From contig CP053680.1 in assembly GCA_019623805.1 (NCBI GenBank), positions 1,652,001 through 1,716,000 on the forward strand: 64,000 nt of DNA. Reading direction: 5' to 3'. Positions 26,313 through 33,891 of this stretch are shown in pieces (position 1 is the stretch's first letter; the number at the start of each line of letters is the position of its first letter). The DNA comes from Gammaproteobacteria bacterium (ex Lamellibrachia satsuma). GTDB lineage: Bacteria > Pseudomonadota > Gammaproteobacteria > Chromatiales > Chromatiaceae. The position numbers and the translations under genes are program-made. Below the pieces are notes generated by a model. That model saw only the letters and a list, made by a program, of their open reading frames with translations. It made no database searches and had not been told where the DNA came from.

Positions 26313-28448
26313 TTAAACTTTACCATACTCAGCCCGTTCACCCAGCCAGCGCCGCACCAGTGCCGCCGCATTTTCGGGATGAGATGCCAGCATCAGATCG
26401 GCAGCCTCCCGCACGTCGTCCAGAAGGTCCTGGTCCCGCACCAGGTCGGCGATACGCAACTGCATCTCCCCGGTCTGCCGGGTACCCAGTACCTCACCGG
26501 GGCCACGCATCTCCAGATCCTTATTGGCAATCACAAAACCGTCATTGGAGTCACGCAGAATAGCCAACCGCTGCCTGGCATTCTGCGACAGGGGCGCATG
26601 ATACATCAGTACGCAGTGACTCTCCGTGCTACCCCGTCCGATTCGCCCCCGCAGCTGATGCAGTTGGGCCAGACCCAGTCGCTCCGGATTTTCTACAATC
26701 ATCAGACTGGCGTTAGGCACATCCACCCCCACCTCGATCACCGTTGTCGCCACCAGCAGATCCAACTCACCTGTTTTGAAGCGGGCCATGACCGCCTCCT
26801 TCTCCTCCTGCTTCACCCGGCCATGCACCAGACCCACCTGCAGTTCTGGCAGTACCTCCGCCAGCAGGCGCTCGGTATCTTCCGCCGCCTGGCACTGCAG
26901 CACATCCGACTCCTCGATCAGGGTGCAGACCCAATAGGCCTGACGGCCTTCGGCGCAGGCGGCCCGAACACGCGCCACCACCTCGTCGCGGCGGTTGTCC
27001 GGGATGGCAACCGTGGTCACCGGTTTTCTGCCCGGCGGCAACTCATCGATGATGGAGATATCGAGATCGGCGTAGGCGGTCATCGCCAGGGTCCTGGGAA
27101 TGGGGGTGGCTGTCATGATCAGCTGATGTGGCCAGCGCCCCCGCTTTATCCCCTTCTCCCGCAGGGCCAGACGCTGGTGGACGCCGAATCTGTGCTGTTC
27201 ATCGATGATCACCAAACCCAGGTCGAAGAAACTCACATCCCCCTGAAAGAGAGCGTGGGTCCCCACCACAACCTTGGCGCTACCATCTGCCACCCGCGCC
27301 AAAGCCTGCTCCCGCTGCTTGCCCTTCAGACGACCGGTGAGCCAGGCCATCTCCACCCCCAGCGGTGTCAGCCAATCGGCAAAGTTACGCAGGTGCTGCT
27401 CCGCCAGCAGTTCGGTGGGGGCCATCATGACGACCTGATAGACTGACTCCACCGCCTGCAGCGCAGCCAATGCACTGACGATGGTTTTGCCGGAACCCAC
27501 ATCCCCCTGCACCAGTCGCTGCATCGGGTGAGGCCGGGCGAGATCCGCTGCTATCTCCGCCACCACCCGCTGTTGCGCGCTTGTCAGCTGGAAGGGCAGC
27601 CTATCCAATAAGCTGTCACGCAGATGTCCATCCCCCGGCAGGGTTGGTGCCGACGTCTCTTGATGGCGCTGTCGCAGTTCACGCAGACTGATCTGGTGGG
27701 CCAGCAACTCCTCGAATGTCAATCGCTGTTGGGCAGGGTGGATACCCTCCGCCAACTGATGCTGGGGTGCATCCGGAGGCGGTCGATGCAGATAACGAAC
27801 TGCTGCTGCCAGATCGGGCAGTCTGAACCGCTGCAGCAGTTGATCCGGCAACAATTCCTGCAGTGTGGAAGGCGCCTCTTCGAGCCATGCCAACGCCTGG
27901 TCACTGAGGTTTCGTAAGGTGAGTTGATGCACCCCTTCAGTGGTCGGATAGATCGGTGTCAGGCACTCATCCACCGCCAATGGCGTTTCGGCATTAATCT
28001 GTTGGTATTCAGGATGCACCATCTCCAGACTGTTCGGGCCGTTACGCACCTCGCCGAAGCAGCGCAACCGGACGCCCCGGCTCAGATTGCTCTTCTGGGC
28101 ATTGCTGAAATAGAAGAAACGCAGGAGAAGAGAGCCTGTCCCATCCGATATCTGCACCAGCAATGAACGCCGACGGCCAAACTTGATATCGGCCAGATCC
28201 ACCTCCCCTTCGATAACCGCTTGATCCCCATGGCGTAACGAGCCGATGGATTGAACCCGGGTACGATCCTGATAGCGCAAAGGCAGATGGAAGAGCTGAT
28301 CCTGAATAGTGTGGATACGCAGACGCGCCAGCTTTTCGGCAACCTTCGGTCCCACCCGCTTGAGGGAGGTGATGGGGCAGGATTCCAGGTTTATCGGTGA
28401 GTGATCCTTTTTCAATCGCGGTGGGTTCCAGTTACACTTCGTGCCCAT
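26313..28448 (-). CDS. recG: ATP-dependent DNA helicase RecG
   Basis: A 711-residue branch-migration helicase that remodels stalled forks and recombination intermediates. The N-terminal wedge domain has LPLRYQDRTR and an OB-fold (about 60-150). The helicase core shows Walker A VQGDVGSGKT (about 315), DEQH box (IIDEQHRFGVHQR, about 415), the TATPIPRT motif, and motif VI QLRGRIGRG (about 612). A C-terminal TRG region (NDGFVIANKDLEMRGPGEVLGTRQTG) is intact. Length is close to E. coli RecG (693). The ATG at 28448 has no obvious ribosome site, so a start a few codons later is possible. It is divergent from yjbQ with 29 bases between starts. Confidence 0.96.
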   Translation of the reverse strand: MGTKCNWNPPRLKKDHSPINLESCPITSLKRVGPKVAEKLARLRIHTIQDQLFHLPLRYQDRTRVQSIGSLRHGDQAVIEGEVDLADIKFGRRRSLLVQISDGTGSLLLRFFYFSNAQKSNLSRGVRLRCFGEVRNGPNSLEMVHPEYQQINAETPLAVDECLTPIYPTTEGVHQLTLRNLSDQALAWLEEAPSTLQELLPDQLLQRFRLPDLAAAVRYLHRPPPDAPQHQLAEGIHPAQQRLTFEELLAHQISLRELRQRHQETSAPTLPGDGHLRDSLLDRLPFQLTSAQQRVVAEIAADLARPHPMQRLVQGDVGSGKTIVSALAALQAVESVYQVVMMAPTELLAEQHLRNFADWLTPLGVEMAWLTGRLKGKQREQALARVADGSAKVVVGTHALFQGDVSFFDLGLVIIDEQHRFGVHQRLALREKGIKRGRWPHQLIMTATPIPRTLAMTAYADLDISIIDELPPGRKPVTTVAIPDNRRDEVVARVRAACAEGRQAYWVCTLIEESDVLQCQAAEDTERLLAEVLPELQVGLVHGRVKQEEKEAVMARFKTGELDLLVATTVIEVGVDVPNASLMIVENPERLGLAQLHQLRGRIGRGSTESHCVLMYHAPLSQNARQRLAILRDSNDGFVIANKDLEMRGPGEVLGTRQTGEMQLRIADLVRDQDLLDDVREAADLMLASHPENAAALVRRWLGERAEYGKV

Positions 28449-28477
28449 AGCATGCCAGATAGTATGAGGAATAAAAA

Positions 28478-28894
28478 ATGGTGGTACAGGAGACGATACA
28501 GATCGAAACCCGGGGACGCAGCACCTATGACATATCCAGCCAGGTTCACGAGATCGTCCGGCATTCCGCTATCAAAACCGGCATCTGCCAGTTATTCATT
28601 CAGCATACCAGCGCCTCACTGATCCTTTGCGAAAATGCAGACCCTGATGTTCGATCCGATCTGGAAAAGTTCATGTCGCGCCTGGTGGTGGACGGCGACC
28701 CGATATTCGATCACAGGGATGAGGGACCTGATGACATGTCGGCGCATATCCGCTCCATCCTGACCAACATGGACATGAGCTTTCCGGTTATCGATGGACG
28801 TCCGGGATTGGGGGTCTGGCAGGGCATCTATCTTTGGGAGCATCGCACCCATCCTCATCGGCGACGGGTTACAGTGACGGTTTGCGGAGAGTGA
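28478..28894 (+). CDS. YjbQ/UPF0047 family protein (secondary thiamine-phosphate synthase type)
   Basis: A 138-residue single-domain protein of the YjbQ family. Hallmarks are TGICQLFIQHTSASL with its conserved His and Thr, NADPDVRSDLEKFM, the DDMSAHIRSIL His motif, and GLGVWQGIYLWEHRTHPHRRRVTVTV at the end (split motifs: LGVWQGIYLWEHR, then HRRRVTVTV). Three conserved His residues form a metal-like site. E. coli YjbQ has weak thiamine-phosphate synthase activity, though the true role is uncertain. A 7-bp tandem array begins seven bases after its stop. Confidence 0.92.
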   Translation: MVVQETIQIETRGRSTYDISSQVHEIVRHSAIKTGICQLFIQHTSASLILCENADPDVRSDLEKFMSRLVVDGDPIFDHRDEGPDDMSAHIRSILTNMDMSFPVIDGRPGLGVWQGIYLWEHRTHPHRRRVTVTVCGE

Positions 28895-28900
28895 AAGGAA

Positions 28901-28977
28901 AGGTTTCAGGTTTCAGGTTTCAGGTTTCAGGTTTCAGGTTTCAGGTTTCAGGTTTCAGGTTTCAGGTTTCAGGTTTC
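28901..28977. repeat. Tandem array of 11 perfect AGGTTTC heptamers
   Basis: Eleven uninterrupted copies of AGGTTTC occupy 77 bp immediately after yjbQ and before the convergent PNPOx-fold gene. No divergence among copies suggests recent slippage or gene-conversion homogenisation. The copy number is probably variable between strains. Confidence 0.95.
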
Positions 28978-29040
28978 CAAAGTTGGCGTCGGCCCAGAAA
29001 TGCGTCAAGCCCTTATTTAACAATAACTTTTTAAACTCGC

Positions 29041-29075
29041 CCTGTCACCTGTCACCTGTCATCTTTCACCTGTCA
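29041..29075. repeat. Second heptamer array (CCTGTCA, five units, one degenerate)
   Basis: Units CCTGTCA, CCTGTCA, CCTGTCA, TCTTTCA, CCTGTCA lie 63 bp after the first array. The array overlaps the 3' end of the convergent PNPOx-fold gene and supplies its stop codon and last residues. Confidence 0.85.
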
Positions 29076-29617
29076 CTTTTCCCCATCCCCGTCGGCTTCC
29101 CATCCAGACTGACACTGTTGCGCTTCTGCCAATACTCCCTGATCCCCTCTTCACCTTTGTTGTTCGCCCACTCCTTCAAGGTATCCCGGTCACCCTGGTA
29201 TTCGAACAGGGGAACCCCGAATCCGCAGGATGTCTGCGCCAGATCCACGTCCATCACCACGATCTGACGCGCCCCCGGCAGACTGGGAAATCGTCCGATA
29301 TGGGCATCCCACTCAGCACTTCCCTCATGATGAACCGCTGCATGACCATACAACCGCAGGATCTTCGGATCAGCGTCAAAGGCACAAAACATCAGGGTCA
29401 TGCGGTCACTCTCCAGCAGGTGGGCTGCTGTTTCGTTGCCACTGCCGGTCAGATTGAGCCAAACCACCTGGTTCGGACTGACCACACGCAGACTGTCCAT
29501 CCCCTTGGGTGATAGATTGACGCGTCCATCCGCCGCTGCGGTAGCAACAAAAAAGATCTGCTGCCGAATAATGAAGTCCACCAGCTTGTCATTGATCGAA
29601 TCGTATTGTTTGCCCAT
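29066..29617 (-). CDS. Pyridoxamine 5'-phosphate oxidase-fold (FMN-binding) protein
   Basis: A 183-residue split-barrel flavoprotein of the PNPOx-like family. Typical segments are QQIFFVATAAADGRVNLSPKG (core FFVATAAADGRVNLSPKG), VWLNLTGSGNETAAHL, MTLMFCAFDADPKILRLYG and VVMDVDLAQTSCGFGVPLFEY. These proteins bind FMN or F420, and members with this pattern are often of unknown substrate. The frame opens at a TTG at 29650, but the ATG at 29617 (MGKQYDSIND) matches the usual family start. The last residues are encoded by a heptamer array, so the C-terminus may vary in length. Confidence 0.85.
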   Translation of the reverse strand: MGKQYDSINDKLVDFIIRQQIFFVATAAADGRVNLSPKGMDSLRVVSPNQVVWLNLTGSGNETAAHLLESDRMTLMFCAFDADPKILRLYGHAAVHHEGSAEWDAHIGRFPSLPGARQIVVMDVDLAQTSCGFGVPLFEYQGDRDTLKEWANNKGEEGIREYWQKRNSVSLDGKPTGMGKSDR

Positions 29618-29650
29618 GTTTTTCCCGACTGATTTTAGTGCGTCTCGCAA

Positions 29651-30481
29651 TCAACGTTTGGTCCAGAAACGGCCACCGAAAAAACGCCCGGCCAGACCGC
29701 CTTTATTCTCCTGTAACCACTCATCCCGCTCATTGAAAATATGCTGGGTCAGGGTTACCACTGCCCTGACACTTTTGGTCGAAGCAATATCCATGCGCAG
29801 ATCACTCTGGGCGCTATGGGACGACCAAGGCCCACCTTCGTGACTGCGAATGAACTGGCGTATCTGGGAATAGAGCGTGTTGCGCAACTCCACAACCACT
29901 TCCTCTTCGGCAACCTTTGGATCCTTACCGAGAAACCTTCTGGTCATCTTTTTGGCCTGCCCTGGCGTTATCAGTTTCAGCGTGACACACTCATTTTTGA
30001 GCAAGGTGTCCATATTTGCACGGCGGTCGGCAAGTTTTTCTGGCATCGATTTAGCTTCAGGAACGTAGCCACTCTCTTTCCTCACGCTCTTTTGAGGCGA
30101 GTCACCATCCTTTACCACTTGATTTGCCTGTTCTTCACGGGCATCACTCTCGCGGGCCAGTTCCGCTTCCAACCACGCGATCTGTTCATCCAGCAGTTTA
30201 TTGAATGCCAATGGAGAGGGATCGCCACTTATACCCGCCTCTATCGCCTGTCTGATCACATCACCGTAGTACTGAATTATCGACGGATCGGTAATCCCAC
30301 AGGAACTACAGGTGACGAACACCCGCCCCTTGGCGTTGACTTCGATAAGTTGTTGTAAGTCTCTATCCACTCTATATCTATCTGTTATTTGAGCTGTTTG
30401 CCCAATGATAGCTGATTTGCAGCTTAATTCAGGCGACTCATTGATCTTCGGCTTTTCTGAAGTACTGCAGCCAGATTCCAC
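29651..30481 (-). CDS. Hypothetical protein with a CxxC motif
   Basis: An open frame of up to 276 residues that I cannot assign. The start is uncertain: GTG at 30481 would overlap the 3' end of the TRAP permease gene by 44 bases, whereas GTG at 30370 (VDRDLQQLIEVN) avoids overlap; neither has a convincing ribosome site. Visible features are a CSSCG motif at about residue 58, a charged coiled stretch (LLDEQIAWLEAELARESDAREEQ), a Lys/Arg-rich region (GQAKKMTRRFLGKDPK) and a Gly/Phe-rich C-terminus (LAGRFFGGRFWTKR). There is no signal peptide or membrane helix. It may share a transcript with the TRAP genes. Confidence 0.6.
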   Translation of the reverse strand: MESGCSTSEKPKINESPELSCKSAIIGQTAQITDRYRVDRDLQQLIEVNAKGRVFVTCSSCGITDPSIIQYYGDVIRQAIEAGISGDPSPLAFNKLLDEQIAWLEAELARESDAREEQANQVVKDGDSPQKSVRKESGYVPEAKSMPEKLADRRANMDTLLKNECVTLKLITPGQAKKMTRRFLGKDPKVAEEEVVVELRNTLYSQIRQFIRSHEGGPWSSHSAQSDLRMDIASTKSVRAVVTLTQHIFNERDEWLQENKGGLAGRFFGGRFWTKR

Positions 30482-32159
30482 TCAGGAACCAGGCATAAGC
30501 GTAGGTACCGACAATGATAAGCATGAAGACGAGGACGATATCCATGGCACTGCCATCCAGAGAAAATGCCGGCACGTAACCAAACAGAAAAGGCGCCAGA
30601 TAGAGAAACTTGGCGAACCTGAATGCGGTGAATGCTGTCTTCCACATGTTGGCCTTGGCGATAGTGGCACCGGCGAACGCGGCGATACAGACCGGCGGTG
30701 TAATGTTGGAGTCCTGAGAGAGCCAGTAGACGATCATATGGGCTGCAAGCTCATTCACTCCCAGATGTGTCAAGGCAGGCACCGCCACCACCGCAGTAAT
30801 CAGATAGGCCGCCGTCACCGGTACGCCCATACCCAACACCAGCGAAGCCAGGGCAATCAGCAGAATGGTGAGAAACAGTTTTCCATCCGCCAGCTCGATG
30901 ACTATGTCGGCAAAGGTAAGTACCAGTCCACTGTAAGTCAGCACACCAATGATAATACCGATAACACCCACAGTGGCGCCGATCTTGAGACTGTTCTCCG
31001 CTCCGGCTCGCGCCGCCGTCACAAACCCCTTTGGCCCGATGCGGGTCTCCTTCCTGAACCAGCTGACGGCAATAGAGGTAACGATACCGATAATCGCCGC
31101 ATAACCCGGAGAGTAACCCATCAGCATCAGGACAGTGATCACTGCCAGAGGCAGTATATAGAACCACTCCTTCTTGAGAATCTCCATCGCGCTCTCGGCG
31201 GAACGCTCACCCACGATATCGTACTTTTTCGCTTCATAGTGAACCATGACAAAGACACTGAAGAAGTACATCAAGGCGGGAAACAGAGCCACCAGCATGA
31301 TCTGCGAATAGGGCAGGCCTGTCATCTCGGCCATGATAAAACCGCCCGCACCCATGATGGGCGGCATGAACATTCCACCGATGGAGGCAGCCGGCTCAAT
31401 CGCCCCCGCCACATGGGGTTTAAAACCTGCCTTCTTCATCATCGGGATAGTGAAGGCACCGGTGGATACCGTGTTGGCGATGGCGCTGCCGGAGATGGAC
31501 CCGAACAGACCGCTGGCAATGACCGACACCTTGGCGGGTCCACCCAGTTTATGGCCCACTGCAGCCAGGGGAAAATCGATGAAGAAACGCTGTGCGCCAC
31601 TCTTCTCCAGAAAGGCGCCGAACACCACGAACAGCAGGATATAGGTGGCCAGAACGTTAGCCATGATGCCGAAGACACCATCGCTCTTATAGAAGATACT
31701 GGAACAGAGATCGGGAAAGGTATCTCCGGCATGGGAGATAAGGTCCGGCATATAGTCGCCATAGACCCCGTACAAGAGCATGATGCTGCCTATAATAACG
31801 AAGACATTGCCCACCACTCTGCGCGCCAACTCGACGCCCAGCAGCACACCGACCATTGCGATTATTTTATCGAGTTCCGTCTCCGCACCTGCACGATAAT
31901 TGATCGCTTCAAAATTGAACATCCAGTAGCCGATAGTGGCAATGGATAGAAGGATCAACAGATAGTCGATACCCCTTCCGATCCGGCTCTTCGATTGATA
32001 AAGCAGGAACACCAGGACATAGGTAATAATAATGTAGATACCACGGTGATACTGAGTGGCCGCCGGCTCCAATACTGCAGAGTAGGAGTAGAAAAGCACC
32101 AGAAAAACAGCCAGGATATCGAACAGCCATTGCTCAATCTTGTGCAGTTTTTCAAACAT
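30438..32159 (-). CDS. TRAP transporter fused permease (TAXI type)
   Basis: A 573-residue membrane protein fusing the small (DctQ-like) and large (DctM-like) TRAP subunits, which use ion gradients to import organic acids or similar solutes. The N-terminal helices (about 15-130) form the small part. The large part shows SVIASGLFGSISGSAIANTVSTGAFTIPMM (core GLFGSISGSAIANTV), EPAASIGGMFMPPIMGAGGF and ITPPVCIAAFAGATIA, all DctM marks for substrate and Na+ sites. It is shorter than many fused permeases (600-700+). The matching TAXI binding protein lies upstream on the same strand. Confidence 0.92.
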   Translation of the reverse strand: MFEKLHKIEQWLFDILAVFLVLFYSYSAVLEPAATQYHRGIYIIITYVLVFLLYQSKSRIGRGIDYLLILLSIATIGYWMFNFEAINYRAGAETELDKIIAMVGVLLGVELARRVVGNVFVIIGSIMLLYGVYGDYMPDLISHAGDTFPDLCSSIFYKSDGVFGIMANVLATYILLFVVFGAFLEKSGAQRFFIDFPLAAVGHKLGGPAKVSVIASGLFGSISGSAIANTVSTGAFTIPMMKKAGFKPHVAGAIEPAASIGGMFMPPIMGAGGFIMAEMTGLPYSQIMLVALFPALMYFFSVFVMVHYEAKKYDIVGERSAESAMEILKKEWFYILPLAVITVLMLMGYSPGYAAIIGIVTSIAVSWFRKETRIGPKGFVTAARAGAENSLKIGATVGVIGIIIGVLTYSGLVLTFADIVIELADGKLFLTILLIALASLVLGMGVPVTAAYLITAVVAVPALTHLGVNELAAHMIVYWLSQDSNITPPVCIAAFAGATIAKANMWKTAFTAFRFAKFLYLAPFLFGYVPAFSLDGSAMDIVLVFMLIIVGTYAYAWFLSGIWLQYFRKAEDQ

Positions 32160-32187
32160 ATCGGTACTTCTTCCGTAAATGAGTCGG

Positions 32188-32223
32188 TGTAGGTTGGGTT
32201 AGCGCAGCGTAACCCAACCTACA
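32188..32223. repeat. Palindromic dispersed repeat between TRAP genes
   Basis: TGTAGGTTGGGTTA and TAACCCAACCTACA flank GCGCAGCG, giving a 14-bp stem. Compared with the unit at 5982 the C of GTCGGG is T and the opposite arm has A, a compensating change that keeps pairing. It sits in the 73-bp gap between the binding-protein and permease genes, where a stem could favour excess binding protein. Confidence 0.85.
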
Positions 32224-32232
32224 CGCTGACAT

Positions 32233-33201
32233 TTACAACATGCCCTTCTCTTTCCAGAACTTCTCTGCCCCCGGATGCATCGGTGTGACGATACCGTTGA
32301 CGCCGGTAGAGATGCTCATCTCCTTGAAGGTTTTTTTCTGACTCCGCATGTGTGCCAGCCCCTCATCGGTATAGACTTTTGACAACATGTCATACACGAC
32401 ATCTTCCGGCACCTTGGCATTGGCTACCCAAAGCGATGAATCCTGAAAGGAGGGTGTCTCGTAATCCACCCCTTTGTAGGTACCCGCAGGCACCGAGAGT
32501 TCTGAAAAGTAGGGATAACGTTTGAAGAAACCGCTCGAATTCGCATCGGCTCTGAGATCAATGAGATCGATGTCATTGGTTTGTGCCGCCATGATCACCG
32601 CACCACTGGGAAAAGCGGTAAAAAGCCAGAAGGCATCCAGCTGATTATTGCCAAACGCCGAAGCGGCGTCATTATAACCCATGGCGTTTCGTTCGACCTT
32701 ATCCCACACTCCCAGATGGCTGAAAAAGAGTTCGCAGTTGGCGAATGCACCTGAGCCCGCATTACCCACGCCCACCTTCTTGCCCTCAAGATCCTTGATG
32801 CTTTTGATACCGGAACCCTTGCGCACCACCAACTGGGCAGGGGCACCATAAAGATAGGAGAGTGCCAGGACGTTTTCATACTTATTTTCGTCATTCTTCA
32901 GCCGGCCTTCACGACCAAGGTAGACATGTCCAGAATAGACCACGCCAAAGTGCGCCCGTCCTTTATTCACCTTGCGAAGGTTCTCCACTGAACCTGCGGA
33001 GGACTGGGCCTTGACCTTGTAGGTCTTGTTGTTTTTTACCGGACCGTAGACCTGAACCGCATTGGCAACCACCTGAAATGTACCGCCTGCAGGCCCCCCG
33101 CTGAACACATACCGTTTTGCTGCGCTCACTGGCGCGGACAGACCCAGAGAGAAAACCAATGCGGCAATGCCGCTCTTGATAAATAACCGACGAATCTTCA
33201 T
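32233..33201 (-). CDS. TAXI-family TRAP solute-binding protein
   Basis: A 322-residue periplasmic binding protein with a signal peptide (IKSGIAALVFSLGLSAPVSAA). The mature N-terminus KRYVFSGGPAGGTFQVVANAVQVYG (core FSGGPAGGTFQVVANAV) is the TAXI-family motif. Later segments KVGVGNAGSGAFANCELFF, DAFWLFTAFPSGAVIMAAQT and MHPGAEKFWKEKG fit the family. It captures the ligand for the permease encoded just downstream. The ligand cannot be read from sequence; related proteins handle glutamate or dicarboxylates. Confidence 0.92.
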   Translation of the reverse strand: MKIRRLFIKSGIAALVFSLGLSAPVSAAKRYVFSGGPAGGTFQVVANAVQVYGPVKNNKTYKVKAQSSAGSVENLRKVNKGRAHFGVVYSGHVYLGREGRLKNDENKYENVLALSYLYGAPAQLVVRKGSGIKSIKDLEGKKVGVGNAGSGAFANCELFFSHLGVWDKVERNAMGYNDAASAFGNNQLDAFWLFTAFPSGAVIMAAQTNDIDLIDLRADANSSGFFKRYPYFSELSVPAGTYKGVDYETPSFQDSSLWVANAKVPEDVVYDMLSKVYTDEGLAHMRSQKKTFKEMSISTGVNGIVTPMHPGAEKFWKEKGML

Positions 33202-33254
33202 TAGTGTTATCTCCTGTGCAATTGACTGGCTATTGTCTATATCTAACGATCACT

Positions 33255-33358
33255 GCCCGATCCGCTACGCTTGATCAGGCCTACACCTTGTCTTTACGAA
33301 TTCCGCTACGCTAAGTTACCATTGTAGGCCGGTTCAAGCGTAGCTGAACCGGCATCCC
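33255..33358. repeat. Cluster of REP-like palindromes upstream of the TRAP operon
   Basis: The gap between ridA and the TAXI gene contains GATCCGCTACGCTTGATCAG followed by GCCTACA, and then a perfect 9-bp stem GCCGGTTCA-N8-TGAACCGGC at 33328-33353, both built from the GCTACGCT/GTAGGCC type of dispersed repeat. They lie between the end of ridA's gene and the promoter side of the TAXI gene. Confidence 0.65.
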
Positions 33359-33368
33359 TGCTGAACGG

Positions 33369-33749
33369 TTACAACTCCATCACCGCGTCCATCTCCACAG
33401 CGGCATCCTTCGGCAGGGCGGCAACACCAATGGCGGCGCGCGCTGGATAGGGTTCACTGAAATATTCAGCCATCACCTGATTCACCACGGGAAAATGGCT
33501 GAGATCCGTGAGAAAAACATTCAATTTTGCCACGTCGGCAAGTGTGCCGCCTGCCGCACGCGCCACCGCCTGCAGATTATCAAATACCCGGCGGATCTGC
33601 ATTTCGACATCCCCTCCCACCATCTCCATGGTTTCAGGCACCAGCGGGATCTGTCCAGAGAGGTAGACCGTAGTGCCGCACTTCACTGCCTGTGAATAGG
33701 TCCCGATAGCCTGGGGCGCCTGATCGGTGCGAATAATCTCTCGACTCAT
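33369..33749 (-). CDS. ridA: RidA family enamine/imine deaminase
   Basis: A 126-residue RidA/YjgF protein that hydrolyses reactive enamines and imines formed by PLP enzymes. The family motifs are [49 protein letters not shown], and the catalytic-pocket [22 protein letters not shown] (Arg of PARA binds the carboxylate). The ATG at 33749 is chosen over a TTG six codons upstream because AGGAG lies 7-8 bases before it. It follows spoT, an arrangement conserved in many gammaproteobacteria. Confidence 0.95.
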   Translation of the reverse strand: MSREIIRTDQAPQAIGTYSQAVKCGTTVYLSGQIPLVPETMEMVGGDVEMQIRRVFDNLQAVARAAGGTLADVAKLNVFLTDLSHFPVVNQVMAEYFSEPYPARAAIGVAALPKDAAVEMDAVMEL

Positions 33750-33857
33750 TGGAACAACTCCTGACAAGGTTGGATAAGGTTCTAAACATATAACGATTCA
33801 GATCGATTGGCCTCTGCTCCCGTCCAGGTACGCAGAAACCCTATAACGTGCCTGCAA

Positions 33858-33891
33858 AGACAGAGTGGATAGTTACCTAAATACTCTGTCT
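33858..33891. terminator. Stem-loop overlapping the end of spoT
   Basis: AGACAGAGT (33858-33866) and ACTCTGTCT (33883-33891) form a 9-bp stem with a 16-nt loop around the spoT stop codon (33877-33879). No U-run follows on the minus strand, so any terminator or attenuator role before ridA is tentative. Confidence 0.3.

Noticed and set aside
26241..27446. 401-residue open frame on the + strand
   Set aside because: It runs antisense to recG, whose helicase motifs are intact on the minus strand. The + frame protein is rich in His/Gln/Arg low-complexity sequence with no domain.
28901..29075. Possible CRISPR array
   Set aside because: The units are 7 bp with no spacers and no cas genes nearby, so these are simple tandem repeats.
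30405..31949. 514-residue open frame on the + strand
   Set aside because: Antisense to the TRAP permease. The composition (His/Asp/Gly-rich, no hydrophobic core) is typical of a shadow of a membrane protein gene.
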